In this document: positions 44,985 through 54,478 of the stretch, piece by piece
Layout of the letters: each line of letters opens with the position of its first letter
Position numbering within the stretch: position 1 is the first letter of the stretch
NCBI RefSeq assembly: GCF_022538115.1
Contig: NZ_JAKZAL010000003.1
Location: 310,001 to 374,000, forward strand
Direction: 5' to 3'
Length of the DNA stretch: 64,000 nucleotides
Origin: Cognataquiflexum rubidum
Lineage (GTDB): Bacteria > Bacteroidota > Bacteroidia > Cytophagales > Cyclobacteriaceae
The notes under the pieces: model-generated
Databases searched by the model: none
Told to the model about the DNA's origin: nothing
Seen by the model: only the letters and a program-made list of their open reading frames with translations
Made by a program: the position numbers and the translations under genes

Positions 44985-47900
44985 TCAATCCTGCTTCCCT
45001 TTTGGTGGATTTTTTACCGGAGGATCCATTTGATAATCCAAAGGGCTCACTTTTCTTTGGAGGCTGTCCAATGGAATATTCTTCCAACCTTCTTCTTCAC
45101 CGTTGTTGTATCTCAAAAAATCATCTTGGTCATTGATGCGGAGACGTTGTTTTTCTTTGTTTCTGATCCGGTCCCAAAGTTCCCCAAAGCTATTGAAAGA
45201 AAGGTTTTGCGAAACGGAGACGCCATAAGTCGCGACATTTCTCGCCAAAGAAAGCGAGGTGAAGGTATTGAAATTATTTCTGTTGTAAACCCTTACCCTG
45301 TAGCGTCCATCTTGGGTGACGAGGTATTCGGCCTGCCAGTCGCCCGCTATGCTGTTGAGATCGGCATTGCCCTGCAAGTCAGTAAATCCTCCGTCTCTTG
45401 ATACCCTAAGTCTCCCATCCAAAAAGGTGTAAGCGACACGAAGTTGAAAAGTTTCCAAAGCACTTTGATCCAAATTGGCCAGGTCAATATCTACTTCCAG
45501 ATTTTGATCTACCTGAGCGATGAAGCTGTTGAGTTGGGAAGAAAGCAATTGGCTGAGGTTGGAAGTAGCGATGTTGCTGACACCGGAGAATTGGCCTTCC
45601 GGAGAAAGTGAGCGCATCATGATGACGGAAAAAACCTGTCTGTTTTTTTCCTGCTCGTCATTTGCAATGCGGTTTTGGAATGCCGAAATATAAGTCTGGA
45701 TATTGCCTTCTGTCGGAAATTCTGCAAAATCAAAGTTGAAGGTAATTTCCGGCGAAAGGAGCTGCCCTTTGAGGTTCATAAGAACCTTCAGCGGAAATCT
45801 ACGGCGCATGGCAGGATCTTCCAATGCGGCGTTTTGGTTGGTTTGTAGACTTTGAAGCGAAACACTTTCGAGGTAGTAGGCATTAATGTCCATCACGCCT
45901 TCATACGGATCTCCAAACCATGAAATCCGGCCACCGGGCTGTACAATAAATTCTTTCCTCAGGATATTATAAAGGGAGAAGTTGTACTTGGCTTCGGTGA
46001 TCTCATAATTTCCCGACATGGAAAAATTGCCTTGGGTATCAATGTTCATCGTCAAAACCCCGCGTCCCCGGCCTTGGATGGTTTCGCCAGTCCTCGGGTC
46101 AATCTGGATTTCGGTATAGGCATCAGGCGTGACATCAAAAGTGAAATTCATCCTCACATTGTTGATATCCAATTTGTCTATTGTCTCTTCCAAAGAAATA
46201 TTTCTTGCAGTATCGAGGACATTGATGATTTTGATAAAATCCTCTTGGGCTTCATAACTTTGGGAACCGAGCGGAATATATATTCGGGTGTTCTTTTGGG
46301 AGGTTGCCCTTGCAGAAATATCCAGGTTGTTGGCCGCACCAAAAATATTCAAAGTACCGGTGACATAGGCCGTTCCATAGAATTGGTCATTGTCCCTTGA
46401 ACCTGTATTGAGGACTTGAAAATTTTCCAGATTGGAAGAAATATCGAGTATAAAATCAGAGAAGTAATCATGGGAAATACCCCCGCGCATTCTTGCCCTG
46501 TTGCCGTTGGTGTCTTTTAAGGTCAATTCCCTAAAGCTGATTTCATTGTTGTTGAAAATCAAATTACCGTCTACGGTATATTGGGTTTTGAGGTAATTGA
46601 CGAGCAATGTCCCTCCGGTTACCTGTCCATTTCCAATCACAACAGGAAACGCCAGTGATCCTGAAATATCAAAATCCCCTGAAACAGTGCCTCCCATTCG
46701 GGTGATATAATTGGACAGGAAAGGCTCCAAAACCGACAGGTCAGCTTCGTTTAATTTGGCGTTGAGGTCAAGTTGGTTGTCGGTACTTCCCAAAAATCCA
46801 TCAATAGCTATCACTTTTTTCCCGTTTCGGGTATTGCTGATTTCGACATTGATCACCTTGTCCGCAATGAAAGTTGCCGCGTCGATATCGCCGACAAGAA
46901 AATTGTTGATGTACAATTCATCGACATTGATCTGACCGTTGATTCCTATGGATTCATAAAAATTGGTAAATCCAAAATTCCCGTTTGCCAGGCCACTGAG
47001 TTCTTTGGTGGTAAGGGTATTGAAAAAATCAAGGTTGACATTGTTGATTTCCAAACCCAACATTTCATTTGGATCTGGGGAAATCGTGCCGTTGAGTGCG
47101 ATGAACTGGTCTTCGTTGAATAGCTTGATGTTGTCAAAAAGAAGCGATTTTTGGGCGACGTAGATGCTGTTGTCCTCATCAAAACGCCAGGTTTTGTCAA
47201 GGATTTTGAGTTCCGACGGTTCAAATACCACCGTCGTATGGTCAGGGTAGATAGTAATTTCATTTTTGATCCGGACAAAGCTTCCCGTCTCCAGTTGGTC
47301 TTGGTCATACCTGAAATCAATACTTGATTCATCCCAAATGGCTTCTATGGCCAGGTTGTTGAATATCAGTCCGGTGTTGAGTTCCTGTTTTTTGGAGAAA
47401 ATGTAAAAAGAGGCCAACACCTCAGCGCTGTTTATCAGCTTTGACGTGTTAAAATCCAGATTGGTATCATAGAGGAAATTCCCATCATAGTAAATGGTAT
47501 CAATGCTCGAAAAAAAGTTGAAGATGGTATTGTCAGGTGTCTGGTAAAAAGCTCCTTCAATGATGGTGTTTTTTGAAATTGTAGCCCTAGGCTCCAACAA
47601 GTTGATAATGGGATTGATGTCAATGAAATTGAGATTGAGGTCAATACTGTATGGTTCCTCGTTGGCATCAGCCCTGAGTGAAATTTTCTCATCCGAATTT
47701 GTCAGGATAGCGAGGTATTGTTGGCTGAGGTTTGTGATGTCTTCAAGCAGTTGTCTTACCTTGAATTTACCCGAAATACCGGCTACAAGAAGATCCGAAT
47801 TGAGGGAGATCAGCCTTGATTCATCGGTGAAAAGGGATTGGAAATAGAAGTTATCTACAAACAGGTTTCGGCCTTCATAGCTGAGATTCACATCACTGAA

Positions 47901-49607
47901 CCTCGCGATTCCCTCGATGTCATCCAGAGTCACCCCTTTGGTGTCCAAGGCAATCTTGCCACTCACAAAGGCGTCCTGCTCCATCAAATTCAATTCCTTT
48001 AGGAAAGCAGTATCCAATTTGACTGTCATCCGCACAGAATCTTTTCCTTCTCTCAAGTCCAATACCCCGCTCACTTCGCCTTTGAGGTTGGGGTCATTTA
48101 CGCGGAGATTGCCTCGAAACAAATCCTTGCCGTAGGTCGCATCAGTCACGATGTTGACATAATTGTAGCCATTGATACCTGCACTTTGGATATCCGCATC
48201 CACTTGCAGGAGGGCAGTTTCCAAAGTCAGTCCTGTGCCTTTGATCTGTCCCGTCATCGTGACTTTTTGAAAATTTTCCGGATCTTCTACCAAGACGCCT
48301 ATGTCGAGGTTTTCGAGTTGGAGCCTTCCGGTGTAGGTAGGTTTGTTATTTTCAGTTTTGAAACCCAAGCGCCCGATGATATTACCGATGCCTGTTCTGA
48401 AATTTCCGTTGGCTGTGAAATAATTGATGTATCCTGAAAAATCGGTGTCAAAACGGACGTCTTTGAATTTGTTGATTTCCTTCCTGGCATTTTCGCCGAT
48501 ATAGGGTGAAAGATCATTGCTGTTCAGCACAGAATTCAGGAGTGAAAGTTCAAAAAAAGAGCTGTCAATATTGGGAAGGCCATCGATTTTGAACTTACCA
48601 AAAAGAGCACTTTTCTCCCCAAACCGGACCAGGAGTTCTTCAGAGGCAAGATCATCAACTGTACCCTCGATTTCGCCAGAGATAAAAATCCTGTCTTCAA
48701 TGTTGCTTAGGCTTTCGGTGAAATACTTCAGGTCTTGGATATCCAGGGCGGCTTCATCCAGCCTTGCCGAAATGTTGACTTCATGGATGAAGTTTGAAAG
48801 ATCTTTGGAAGAATTATAGCTGAATTTGAGATAATCTTTGATTTCTGTATTATTTGATCTCAAAAAGAGATCATCAAATTCCATAAAAGTGGGGCCGTAA
48901 GTGAAATCTGTTTTGAGCTGCTGAAAGACAAGGCCCGAGGTAGACTCCAATCCCCGGAGATAATTGACTTTGATCCCAATCATTGGCCCTTCAGCATAAA
49001 AGTCGTCAGCATCTGCAATCAAATCCCGAAACTGAAGCGTGTTGAAATCAAACCCGCTTTCTACCGGAACACTGCCATAGTTGATGATGTCTATGGAAGT
49101 TTCTTTGAGGCTGATATTTTTGATTCCAAACCTCGAGGCCTTTTTATTGAGATCTCTTGGAGCACTTGGGAAAAGAAGGTTGATTTGGTACAGATATTCT
49201 GCGATATTGATAAAATCTTCCTCCGGATGGAACAGAAGCCTGACATTACCTTTTTCCAATTTTATCTGGTCCAAACCCGGATTGCTGCTGTCCAAAAGTC
49301 CTGAAATGGAAAAATCAATATAAACATCTTCCAAGTCCACCATCAAACTGTCATGGTGGTCATAAATTACCACATCCTGCAGACTGATGGCATCCCACCA
49401 CCTGATCCGGACCTTGGATATACTGGTCTCAAATCCGGTGTTTTTGCTGAGGTATTCGGTAAAGGATTTTGTGATTCTTGTCTGGATAGCAGGGATCTGA
49501 ACAGCGATCACGACTAATAGGAGAATCAGGAAAAGTAAAAGAACCGCCCTGAAAAGCACCCTTAAGGCTTTCATTAATTTTTCCGTAACTTTGGGGTTCT
49601 TTTCCAA
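44985..49607 (-). CDS. tamB: TamB-like translocation/assembly protein
   Basis: Very large protein (1540 aa) of the TamB/AsmA-like group, which bridges the periplasm as a long beta-taco groove for phospholipid transport or outer-membrane protein assembly. It has an N-terminal membrane anchor (LFRAVLLLFLILLLVVIAV, ~18-36), a long run of beta repeats, and a C-terminal DUF490 domain (MRRRFPLKVLMNLKGQLLSP, SAFQNRIANDEQEKNRQVFSVIMMRSLSPEGQF by position ~1275-1400). An internal ATG at 49574 (MKALRVLFRAV) would leave more room before the divergent tsaD. No tamA/bamA neighbour is in view. Confidence 0.93.
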   Translation of the reverse strand: MEKNPKVTEKLMKALRVLFRAVLLLFLILLLVVIAVQIPAIQTRITKSFTEYLSKNTGFETSISKVRIRWWDAISLQDVVIYDHHDSLMVDLEDVYIDFSISGLLDSSNPGLDQIKLEKGNVRLLFHPEEDFINIAEYLYQINLLFPSAPRDLNKKASRFGIKNISLKETSIDIINYGSVPVESGFDFNTLQFRDLIADADDFYAEGPMIGIKVNYLRGLESTSGLVFQQLKTDFTYGPTFMEFDDLFLRSNNTEIKDYLKFSYNSSKDLSNFIHEVNISARLDEAALDIQDLKYFTESLSNIEDRIFISGEIEGTVDDLASEELLVRFGEKSALFGKFKIDGLPNIDSSFFELSLLNSVLNSNDLSPYIGENARKEINKFKDVRFDTDFSGYINYFTANGNFRTGIGNIIGRLGFKTENNKPTYTGRLQLENLDIGVLVEDPENFQKVTMTGQIKGTGLTLETALLQVDADIQSAGINGYNYVNIVTDATYGKDLFRGNLRVNDPNLKGEVSGVLDLREGKDSVRMTVKLDTAFLKELNLMEQDAFVSGKIALDTKGVTLDDIEGIARFSDVNLSYEGRNLFVDNFYFQSLFTDESRLISLNSDLLVAGISGKFKVRQLLEDITNLSQQYLAILTNSDEKISLRADANEEPYSIDLNLNFIDINPIINLLEPRATISKNTIIEGAFYQTPDNTIFNFFSSIDTIYYDGNFLYDTNLDFNTSKLINSAEVLASFYIFSKKQELNTGLIFNNLAIEAIWDESSIDFRYDQDQLETGSFVRIKNEITIYPDHTTVVFEPSELKILDKTWRFDEDNSIYVAQKSLLFDNIKLFNEDQFIALNGTISPDPNEMLGLEINNVNLDFFNTLTTKELSGLANGNFGFTNFYESIGINGQINVDELYINNFLVGDIDAATFIADKVINVEISNTRNGKKVIAIDGFLGSTDNQLDLNAKLNEADLSVLEPFLSNYITRMGGTVSGDFDISGSLAFPVVIGNGQVTGGTLLVNYLKTQYTVDGNLIFNNNEISFRELTLKDTNGNRARMRGGISHDYFSDFILDISSNLENFQVLNTGSRDNDQFYGTAYVTGTLNIFGAANNLDISARATSQKNTRIYIPLGSQSYEAQEDFIKIINVLDTARNISLEETIDKLDINNVRMNFTFDVTPDAYTEIQIDPRTGETIQGRGRGVLTMNIDTQGNFSMSGNYEITEAKYNFSLYNILRKEFIVQPGGRISWFGDPYEGVMDINAYYLESVSLQSLQTNQNAALEDPAMRRRFPLKVLMNLKGQLLSPEITFNFDFAEFPTEGNIQTYISAFQNRIANDEQEKNRQVFSVIMMRSLSPEGQFSGVSNIATSNLSQLLSSQLNSFIAQVDQNLEVDIDLANLDQSALETFQLRVAYTFLDGRLRVSRDGGFTDLQGNADLNSIAGDWQAEYLVTQDGRYRVRVYNRNNFNTFTSLSLARNVATYGVSVSQNLSFNSFGELWDRIRNKEKQRLRINDQDDFLRYNNGEEEGWKNIPLDSLQRKVSPLDYQMDPPVKNPPKGKQD
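49586..49593 (+). promoter_or_regulatory. TAnnTTTG -7 box for tsaD
   Basis: TAACTTTG matches the Bacteroidota -7 consensus and ends 26 bp before the tsaD start. It lies inside the first codons of the longest tamB frame, which favours the internal tamB start at 49574. No clear -33 TTG was found. Confidence 0.45.
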
Positions 49608-49619
49608 GAGGCAAGCGAA

Positions 49620-50624
49620 ATGAAGATAAATATTCTGGCTATTGAATCATCTTGTGATGAAACGTCGGCGGCGGTCATTTCTGATGGCAAAATACTCAAT
49701 AATATCATCGCCACCCAATCGGTACATGAAAAATATGGGGGGGTAGTTCCTGAACTTGCCTCCCGTGCACACCAACAACACCTGATCCCGGTAGTCCATG
49801 AGGCCATTGATTCTTCCGGAATCAGTAAGCATGAACTTTCTGCGATTGCCTTTACCAGAGGACCTGGACTGATGGGTTCTTTGTTGGTCGGGGTTTCCTT
49901 TGCTAAATCGCTGGCTTTTGCTTTGGACATTCCTTTGATTGATGTCAACCACATGCAGGCGCATATTTTGGCACATTTCATCGATGAACCAAAACCGAAC
50001 TTTCCATTTATCTGTCTGACGGTAAGTGGTGGCCATACCCAACTGGTGTTGGTCAGGGATTATTTGGATATGGAAGTGATCGGAGAGACGACAGACGATG
50101 CCGTCGGGGAGGCTTTTGACAAGACAGCCAAGCTGCTTGGATTGCCATATCCGGGAGGACCTTTGATCGATAAGTATGCCAAAACAGGCAATCCAAAAGC
50201 TTTCAAGTTTCCCATATCAGATATGCCCGGTCTGAGTTTTTCATTTTCAGGGATCAAAACCGCAGTATTGTACTTTCTTAGAGATAATCTCAAAGAGAAT
50301 CCAAATTTCATTACTGAAAACCTTGCTGATATCTGCGCGTCTGTTCAGTATACCCTGATCAAAATGCTTTCCCAAAAACTGGTAAAAGCAGCAAAAGAAT
50401 ACCGAATCAAAGAAATTGCAATTGCGGGAGGGGTATCGGCCAATTCCGGACTGAGGGAGGAATTGAACCATCTTTCAGTAAAATACGGTTGGAGGGTGTA
50501 CGTCCCAAAATTCGAATACTGCACCGATAATGCCGCGATGATTGCCATGGCAGCACATTTCAAATACCTCAAGGGGGAATTTTGTGGACTGGATGTGGTG
50601 CCTGAAGCGAGGATGAAGATTTGA
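49620..50624 (+). CDS. tsaD: tRNA threonylcarbamoyladenosine transferase
   Basis: Transfers the threonylcarbamoyl group to A37 of ANN-decoding tRNAs, with TsaB and TsaE. It is 334 aa, normal for TsaD. Visible motifs are ILAIESSCDETSAAVI, RAHQQHL, HMQAHILAH (metal His residues), SGGHTQLV and GGVSANSGLREEL, and FCTDNAAMIA-like YCTDNAAMIA. It is divergent from tamB, a common arrangement in this phylum. It is followed by a repeat-rich gap before smpB. Confidence 0.97.
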   Translation: MKINILAIESSCDETSAAVISDGKILNNIIATQSVHEKYGGVVPELASRAHQQHLIPVVHEAIDSSGISKHELSAIAFTRGPGLMGSLLVGVSFAKSLAFALDIPLIDVNHMQAHILAHFIDEPKPNFPFICLTVSGGHTQLVLVRDYLDMEVIGETTDDAVGEAFDKTAKLLGLPYPGGPLIDKYAKTGNPKAFKFPISDMPGLSFSFSGIKTAVLYFLRDNLKENPNFITENLADICASVQYTLIKMLSQKLVKAAKEYRIKEIAIAGGVSANSGLREELNHLSVKYGWRVYVPKFEYCTDNAAMIAMAAHFKYLKGEFCGLDVVPEARMKI

Positions 50625-50814
50625 GGAGAACCGAGAGGCGAGAAGCGAGAAACGAGAACAGAGGCGAGAAGGGAGAAACGAGAAGCAAGCCACGCAAATC
50701 ATACTTCGTAAATCGTTCCTCGTAAATCGTTCCTCGTAAATCGTACTTCGTAAATCGTATTTCTCAAATCGGAGGATGCAAAGAAGACAAAATTGACAAC
50801 AATTAGAACCAAAC
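50625..50814. repeat. Low-complexity and tandem-repeat gap before smpB
   Basis: A purine-rich GAGAAxCGAGA tract (about 50637-50690) is followed by four tandem 14-bp units of TCGTAAATCGTWCY at 50706-50761 with degenerate copies on both sides. GACAACAATTAGAACCA at 50795-50811 is identical to 28175-28191 and ends 3 bp before the smpB start codon. Confidence 0.85.
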
Positions 50815-51285
50815 ATGTCAGTAATCAAAAAGAACAAATTCGATAAAATCATCAATATCCGGAACAAGAAAGCAAGTCATGAATTTGAATTCTTGGATAC
50901 CTATACTGCAGGCCTAGTGTTGAGTGGCACAGAAATCAAATCCGTACGGGAAGGAAAAGTCTCCCTTACTGAAGCCTATTGCTATTTTCAAAGGGGAGAG
51001 TTGTATGTCAAACAGATGCATATCGCGCCCTATTCGATGGCTGCCAGTTATAACCACGAAGCTGTCCGCGAGAGAAAATTGTTGCTGAACAAAAGGGAAA
51101 TTGAAAAGATTGAAACAAAATTTTCAGAAAAAGGGCTTTCGGTCATACCGATCAGGATTTTTATCAATGACAAGGGTTTGGCCAAAATGGAAATAGCCGT
51201 CGCCAGAGGTAAAAAACTACATGACAAGCGGGAAGACATCAAAGAAAAAGACGTAAAAAGAGAGCTTGCCAAGATGAAGTTCTAA
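50815..51285 (+). CDS. smpB: SsrA-binding protein SmpB
   Basis: 156-aa OB-fold protein that binds tmRNA and brings it to stalled ribosomes. It has NKKASHEFEFLDTYTAGLVL, SGTEIKSVREGKVSLTEAYC and ARGKKLHDKREDIKEKD, typical of SmpB, with the C-terminal basic tail that enters the mRNA channel. The tmRNA gene is not in this window. Together with the NFACT and baeRF genes, the window carries three ribosome-rescue-type factors at separate loci. Confidence 0.97.
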   Translation: MSVIKKNKFDKIINIRNKKASHEFEFLDTYTAGLVLSGTEIKSVREGKVSLTEAYCYFQRGELYVKQMHIAPYSMAASYNHEAVRERKLLLNKREIEKIETKFSEKGLSVIPIRIFINDKGLAKMEIAVARGKKLHDKREDIKEKDVKRELAKMKF

Positions 51286-51340
51286 AACATTTGAATTCTA
51301 CAACAGGTTTTTCCAACCAAAGATTTTATATTAGTGGATT

Positions 51341-51847
51341 ATGGAAAGACGTGTTTTGGTTTTAAACTTGGATCATTCTCCTGTCGCTGTGGTGACAGTC
51401 CAAAAGGCCTTCGTGTTGACCTATCTCGACAAAGTAAGCTGCCTTACTTTTTATCAAGACCTGACCATCAGGACAGTGACCAAAACTTTCCAATACCCTG
51501 CCGTAATCCGATTGAATGAATATAAGAACATTCCCTACAAAGGTGTTTTGCTGAACAGGGCTAACATTTTCCGTAGAGACAGTCAGGAATGTCAATATTG
51601 CGGTTCCAAAAAGCAGCTTACCTTAGACCATGTCGTGCCACGATCCAAAGGAGGAAAATCCAATTGGGTCAACTTGGTCGCTGCCTGTCACCGCTGTAAT
51701 GTCTATAAAGGAGACAAAACACCCGAGCAGGCAGGAATGCAGCTGAGATCCCAACCTTTCAAACCTAGCTTGGGGTATTTTTTGGCAGAATATGCAGAAC
51801 GCCATGCCGAAGAATGGGTTCCTTACCTTGAGCTCAGGACAGTTTAG
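51341..51847 (+). CDS. HNH endonuclease
   Basis: 168-aa HNH nuclease of the widespread stand-alone type. The zinc site uses Cys84 and Cys87 (CQYCG) and Cys116 and Cys119 (CHRC); the catalytic region is TLDHVVPRSKGGKSNWVNLV with His97. The N-terminal part MERRVLVLNLDHSPVAVV is conserved in this family. Its biological role is unsettled; it is not associated here with transposons, introns or restriction genes. It follows smpB by 55 bp and is probably co-transcribed. Confidence 0.92.
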   Translation: MERRVLVLNLDHSPVAVVTVQKAFVLTYLDKVSCLTFYQDLTIRTVTKTFQYPAVIRLNEYKNIPYKGVLLNRANIFRRDSQECQYCGSKKQLTLDHVVPRSKGGKSNWVNLVAACHRCNVYKGDKTPEQAGMQLRSQPFKPSLGYFLAEYAERHAEEWVPYLELRTV

Positions 51848-51940
51848 AGCGATTTTTTAATCCGAGCAATTTTCTCTCTGATAAATTGACAAGGATAATG
51901 GAACAGTTATTGCCTTTTTGGAAAGTAAAAAAAGGTACCG

Positions 51941-54478
51941 ATGCGGCTTACAGGAAAATATCAGGTCAGGGGAAAGGTTGTCATTGGTTTTATCCTTGCA
52001 TTCTTTTTGGTGTTGGGGATCAGCGCGGTGACCTATTTCAGCATCCGAAATCTCCTCGACACGGTCCAGGATCTCACCCGGCCAAATGAAAAACTCCAGC
52101 AGCTGAATGGTCTCATGGCAGATGTCTATGTGCTTGACATCAACAAAACTGAGCGGACATCTGACAAAGATTCTGTCTCCGAACTCGCAAGAAAACGGGT
52201 CAAAGAAAGGCTCGAATGGCTAAAAACCAATTCCCTCGATTCAGCAGAAATCCAGAACTACGAACAGGTCGGTCTGACTATTTCCGAATTGATGGTGGTT
52301 TTTGCCGGATTGGAAGAAGTGAGAAATTACCTAGCCAATAGAAATTTCAGTGCGGAGGCATTAAAAGGAATAGAGATCAGAATCAAAAGGCAGCAGGAAC
52401 TGAGCGACATGCAGTTTTTGGGAAAACTCCGGACCAAAGATTTGCTTTCCTCCTTAAATCCAAAATCGGAAGAATCCGATTCTATAGGAAAAGAAAGTAA
52501 AGAACCTGAGCGATCAAATGAGTTTGACATCGGGAATGAATTACTAGAAATTGCCAAAGACATCAAAAAGTCCGGGACAGTTGTCCCGCCTTCGGTGCCC
52601 CCAAAATCCACCAACCAAGATTCAATCCTGCTCGTAATCCGTAATTCTGTAGAGAGAATTTACAAAGATGAACAGCGCCTTCAAGACAGGTTTCTTAAGT
52701 TGGAAGAAAACCTGATCGAAAAGAACACAGATATTTTTTTTCAAATCCAGCAAATGATTTCCAATCTTCAGAATGATTTATTGAAGGAATACAAAGTCCA
52801 AAACCGCTCTGCTTACAAGCTTACCTACACCGTCTCCTGGATTTTGGGGATTTTGGTGTTTTTTGGGGTAGCCGGTTCTTTGGGTTTTGTATTTAGCATC
52901 CTCCAAGAAGTAGATAAAGCTGATTTATATGGGGAAAAATTAGAGGAAGCAAAAATACGATCTGACAAACTAGCCAAGACCAAGCAGGAATTCCTTGCCA
53001 ATATGAGCCATGAAATCAGAAACCCCCTTCATGCCATTCAGGGCTACCAAAAAGCTTTGGAAAAATCTGATCTCCATGGCCAACAAAAAGAGTTTGTCGA
53101 GAGAATAGGCTTTGCTTCTAATACCCTCATCGCTGTGGTAAATGATATCCTTGATTTTTCTAAGCTCGAAGCGGGGCAGGTTCAGGTGGTGAAAGAACCC
53201 TTTGAGTCAAAGGATTTCTTTCTTTCGATCAAGAATTTTTTTGCATTGAAGGCCGAGCAAAAGGGTCTCTATTTTAATTGGAATATTGACCTTCCCCAGA
53301 ATCAATGGCTGGTTGGAGACCAATTGAGGATCAATCAGATCATGAATAACCTTCTTGGAAACTCACTTAAATTTACCCAAAAAGGAGGAATTGTGGTCGA
53401 CATCACTTGGGTAAAAAAGCATCTAGAAATTAAGATTGCTGATACAGGGATGGGAATGACGGCTGAAATCCGAAAGAACATATTCAAGGAATTTAACCAA
53501 GGCGATTCCGCCATAAACAGAAAGTTTGGTGGTACCGGTTTGGGCTTGGCGATAGTCAAGAAATTGATTGACAAACTGGGAGGGACCATTCAGGTATCAA
53601 CTGAAGTTGATAAAGGCACCATTATTTCCTTTACAATACCTTGTGAAGTGATCGAACCTATTTCCAAACAGTCCGAACATACTTTTGAATTCTCCCTTCA
53701 AGGATTAAGAATTCTGTTGGTAGATGATGACCCTCTAGGATTACAATTGCTCAAATTGATCCTCGAAAGCCGCGGGGCAATGGTATCGGCAATTCAGGGA
53801 GGTGCAGCGTTTTCGAGGGAATTTGTTTCTGATGAAATTGATATTGCCATCATTGACATACAGATGCCTGAAGTCAGCGGATTGGAGGTAGTGAAAATAA
53901 TAAGGGCCAATGAAAAATTCCTGACTTTGCCGATAATTGCCATGACTGCCAATGTTTTTGTGGAGGAGGAAAGAAAAATAGCGGAAGCTGGATTTGACGG
54001 ATTGATTTTAAAACCTTTCAAGGAAAATGAAATAGTCAAGAGGATAGGATTGATGTTAGGCCTCACCCAAATAGCTTTTCGCCCGGAAAATCCCACAGAA
54101 AACCAAGTGGAGATAAAATCTGATTTGGAAACGACAGACTATGACCTTTCGGACCTGATGAGGTTTTGTATGGGAGACAGGGAAATGCTGCTGGAAGTTA
54201 TTCAGGATTTTATAAACGCTGCAAAGGAGGATGTAAGGGGGCTGAATTTGGCTTTGGAAAATTCTGATTTTGGGAAAATACTCGAAATTATCCATCGGAT
54301 GTCCAGTCGGCTTGGCCAGCTGAAGATATCCTGTGCCCAATTGGCAATGGAAATTGAGAGGGATTTAAAACTTGGCAAAACCGTCGAAACAATTGAATCG
54401 ATCAGAGAATTGGCAAAATATACCACCGAGATCATGGCTAAAATCCAGTCTGAATGGATGCCTGAACCAGCCAAATAA
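51941..54478 (+). CDS. Hybrid sensor histidine kinase with receiver and HPt domains
   Basis: 845-aa membrane kinase. One membrane segment at about 12-32 and another near 298-322 enclose a helical extracytoplasmic sensor (~35-295, CHASE3-like). HisKA His357 is in NMSHEIRNPLHAI; the ATPase domain has NNLLGNSLKFT, DTGMGM and GTGLGLAIVKKL; the receiver Asp639 is in AIIDIQMPEVSG; a C-terminal HPt His785 is in IIHRMSSRLG. The stop abuts the stop of the sigma-54 activator gene with no gap, so the two are tail to tail. The HPt module could deliver phosphate to that activator. Confidence 0.93.
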   Translation: MRLTGKYQVRGKVVIGFILAFFLVLGISAVTYFSIRNLLDTVQDLTRPNEKLQQLNGLMADVYVLDINKTERTSDKDSVSELARKRVKERLEWLKTNSLDSAEIQNYEQVGLTISELMVVFAGLEEVRNYLANRNFSAEALKGIEIRIKRQQELSDMQFLGKLRTKDLLSSLNPKSEESDSIGKESKEPERSNEFDIGNELLEIAKDIKKSGTVVPPSVPPKSTNQDSILLVIRNSVERIYKDEQRLQDRFLKLEENLIEKNTDIFFQIQQMISNLQNDLLKEYKVQNRSAYKLTYTVSWILGILVFFGVAGSLGFVFSILQEVDKADLYGEKLEEAKIRSDKLAKTKQEFLANMSHEIRNPLHAIQGYQKALEKSDLHGQQKEFVERIGFASNTLIAVVNDILDFSKLEAGQVQVVKEPFESKDFFLSIKNFFALKAEQKGLYFNWNIDLPQNQWLVGDQLRINQIMNNLLGNSLKFTQKGGIVVDITWVKKHLEIKIADTGMGMTAEIRKNIFKEFNQGDSAINRKFGGTGLGLAIVKKLIDKLGGTIQVSTEVDKGTIISFTIPCEVIEPISKQSEHTFEFSLQGLRILLVDDDPLGLQLLKLILESRGAMVSAIQGGAAFSREFVSDEIDIAIIDIQMPEVSGLEVVKIIRANEKFLTLPIIAMTANVFVEEERKIAEAGFDGLILKPFKENEIVKRIGLMLGLTQIAFRPENPTENQVEIKSDLETTDYDLSDLMRFCMGDREMLLEVIQDFINAAKEDVRGLNLALENSDFGKILEIIHRMSSRLGQLKISCAQLAMEIERDLKLGKTVETIESIRELAKYTTEIMAKIQSEWMPEPAK

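Noticed and set aside
50706-50761. Possible CRISPR array
   Set aside because: The 14-bp units are directly adjacent with no unique spacers, and no cas genes are present.
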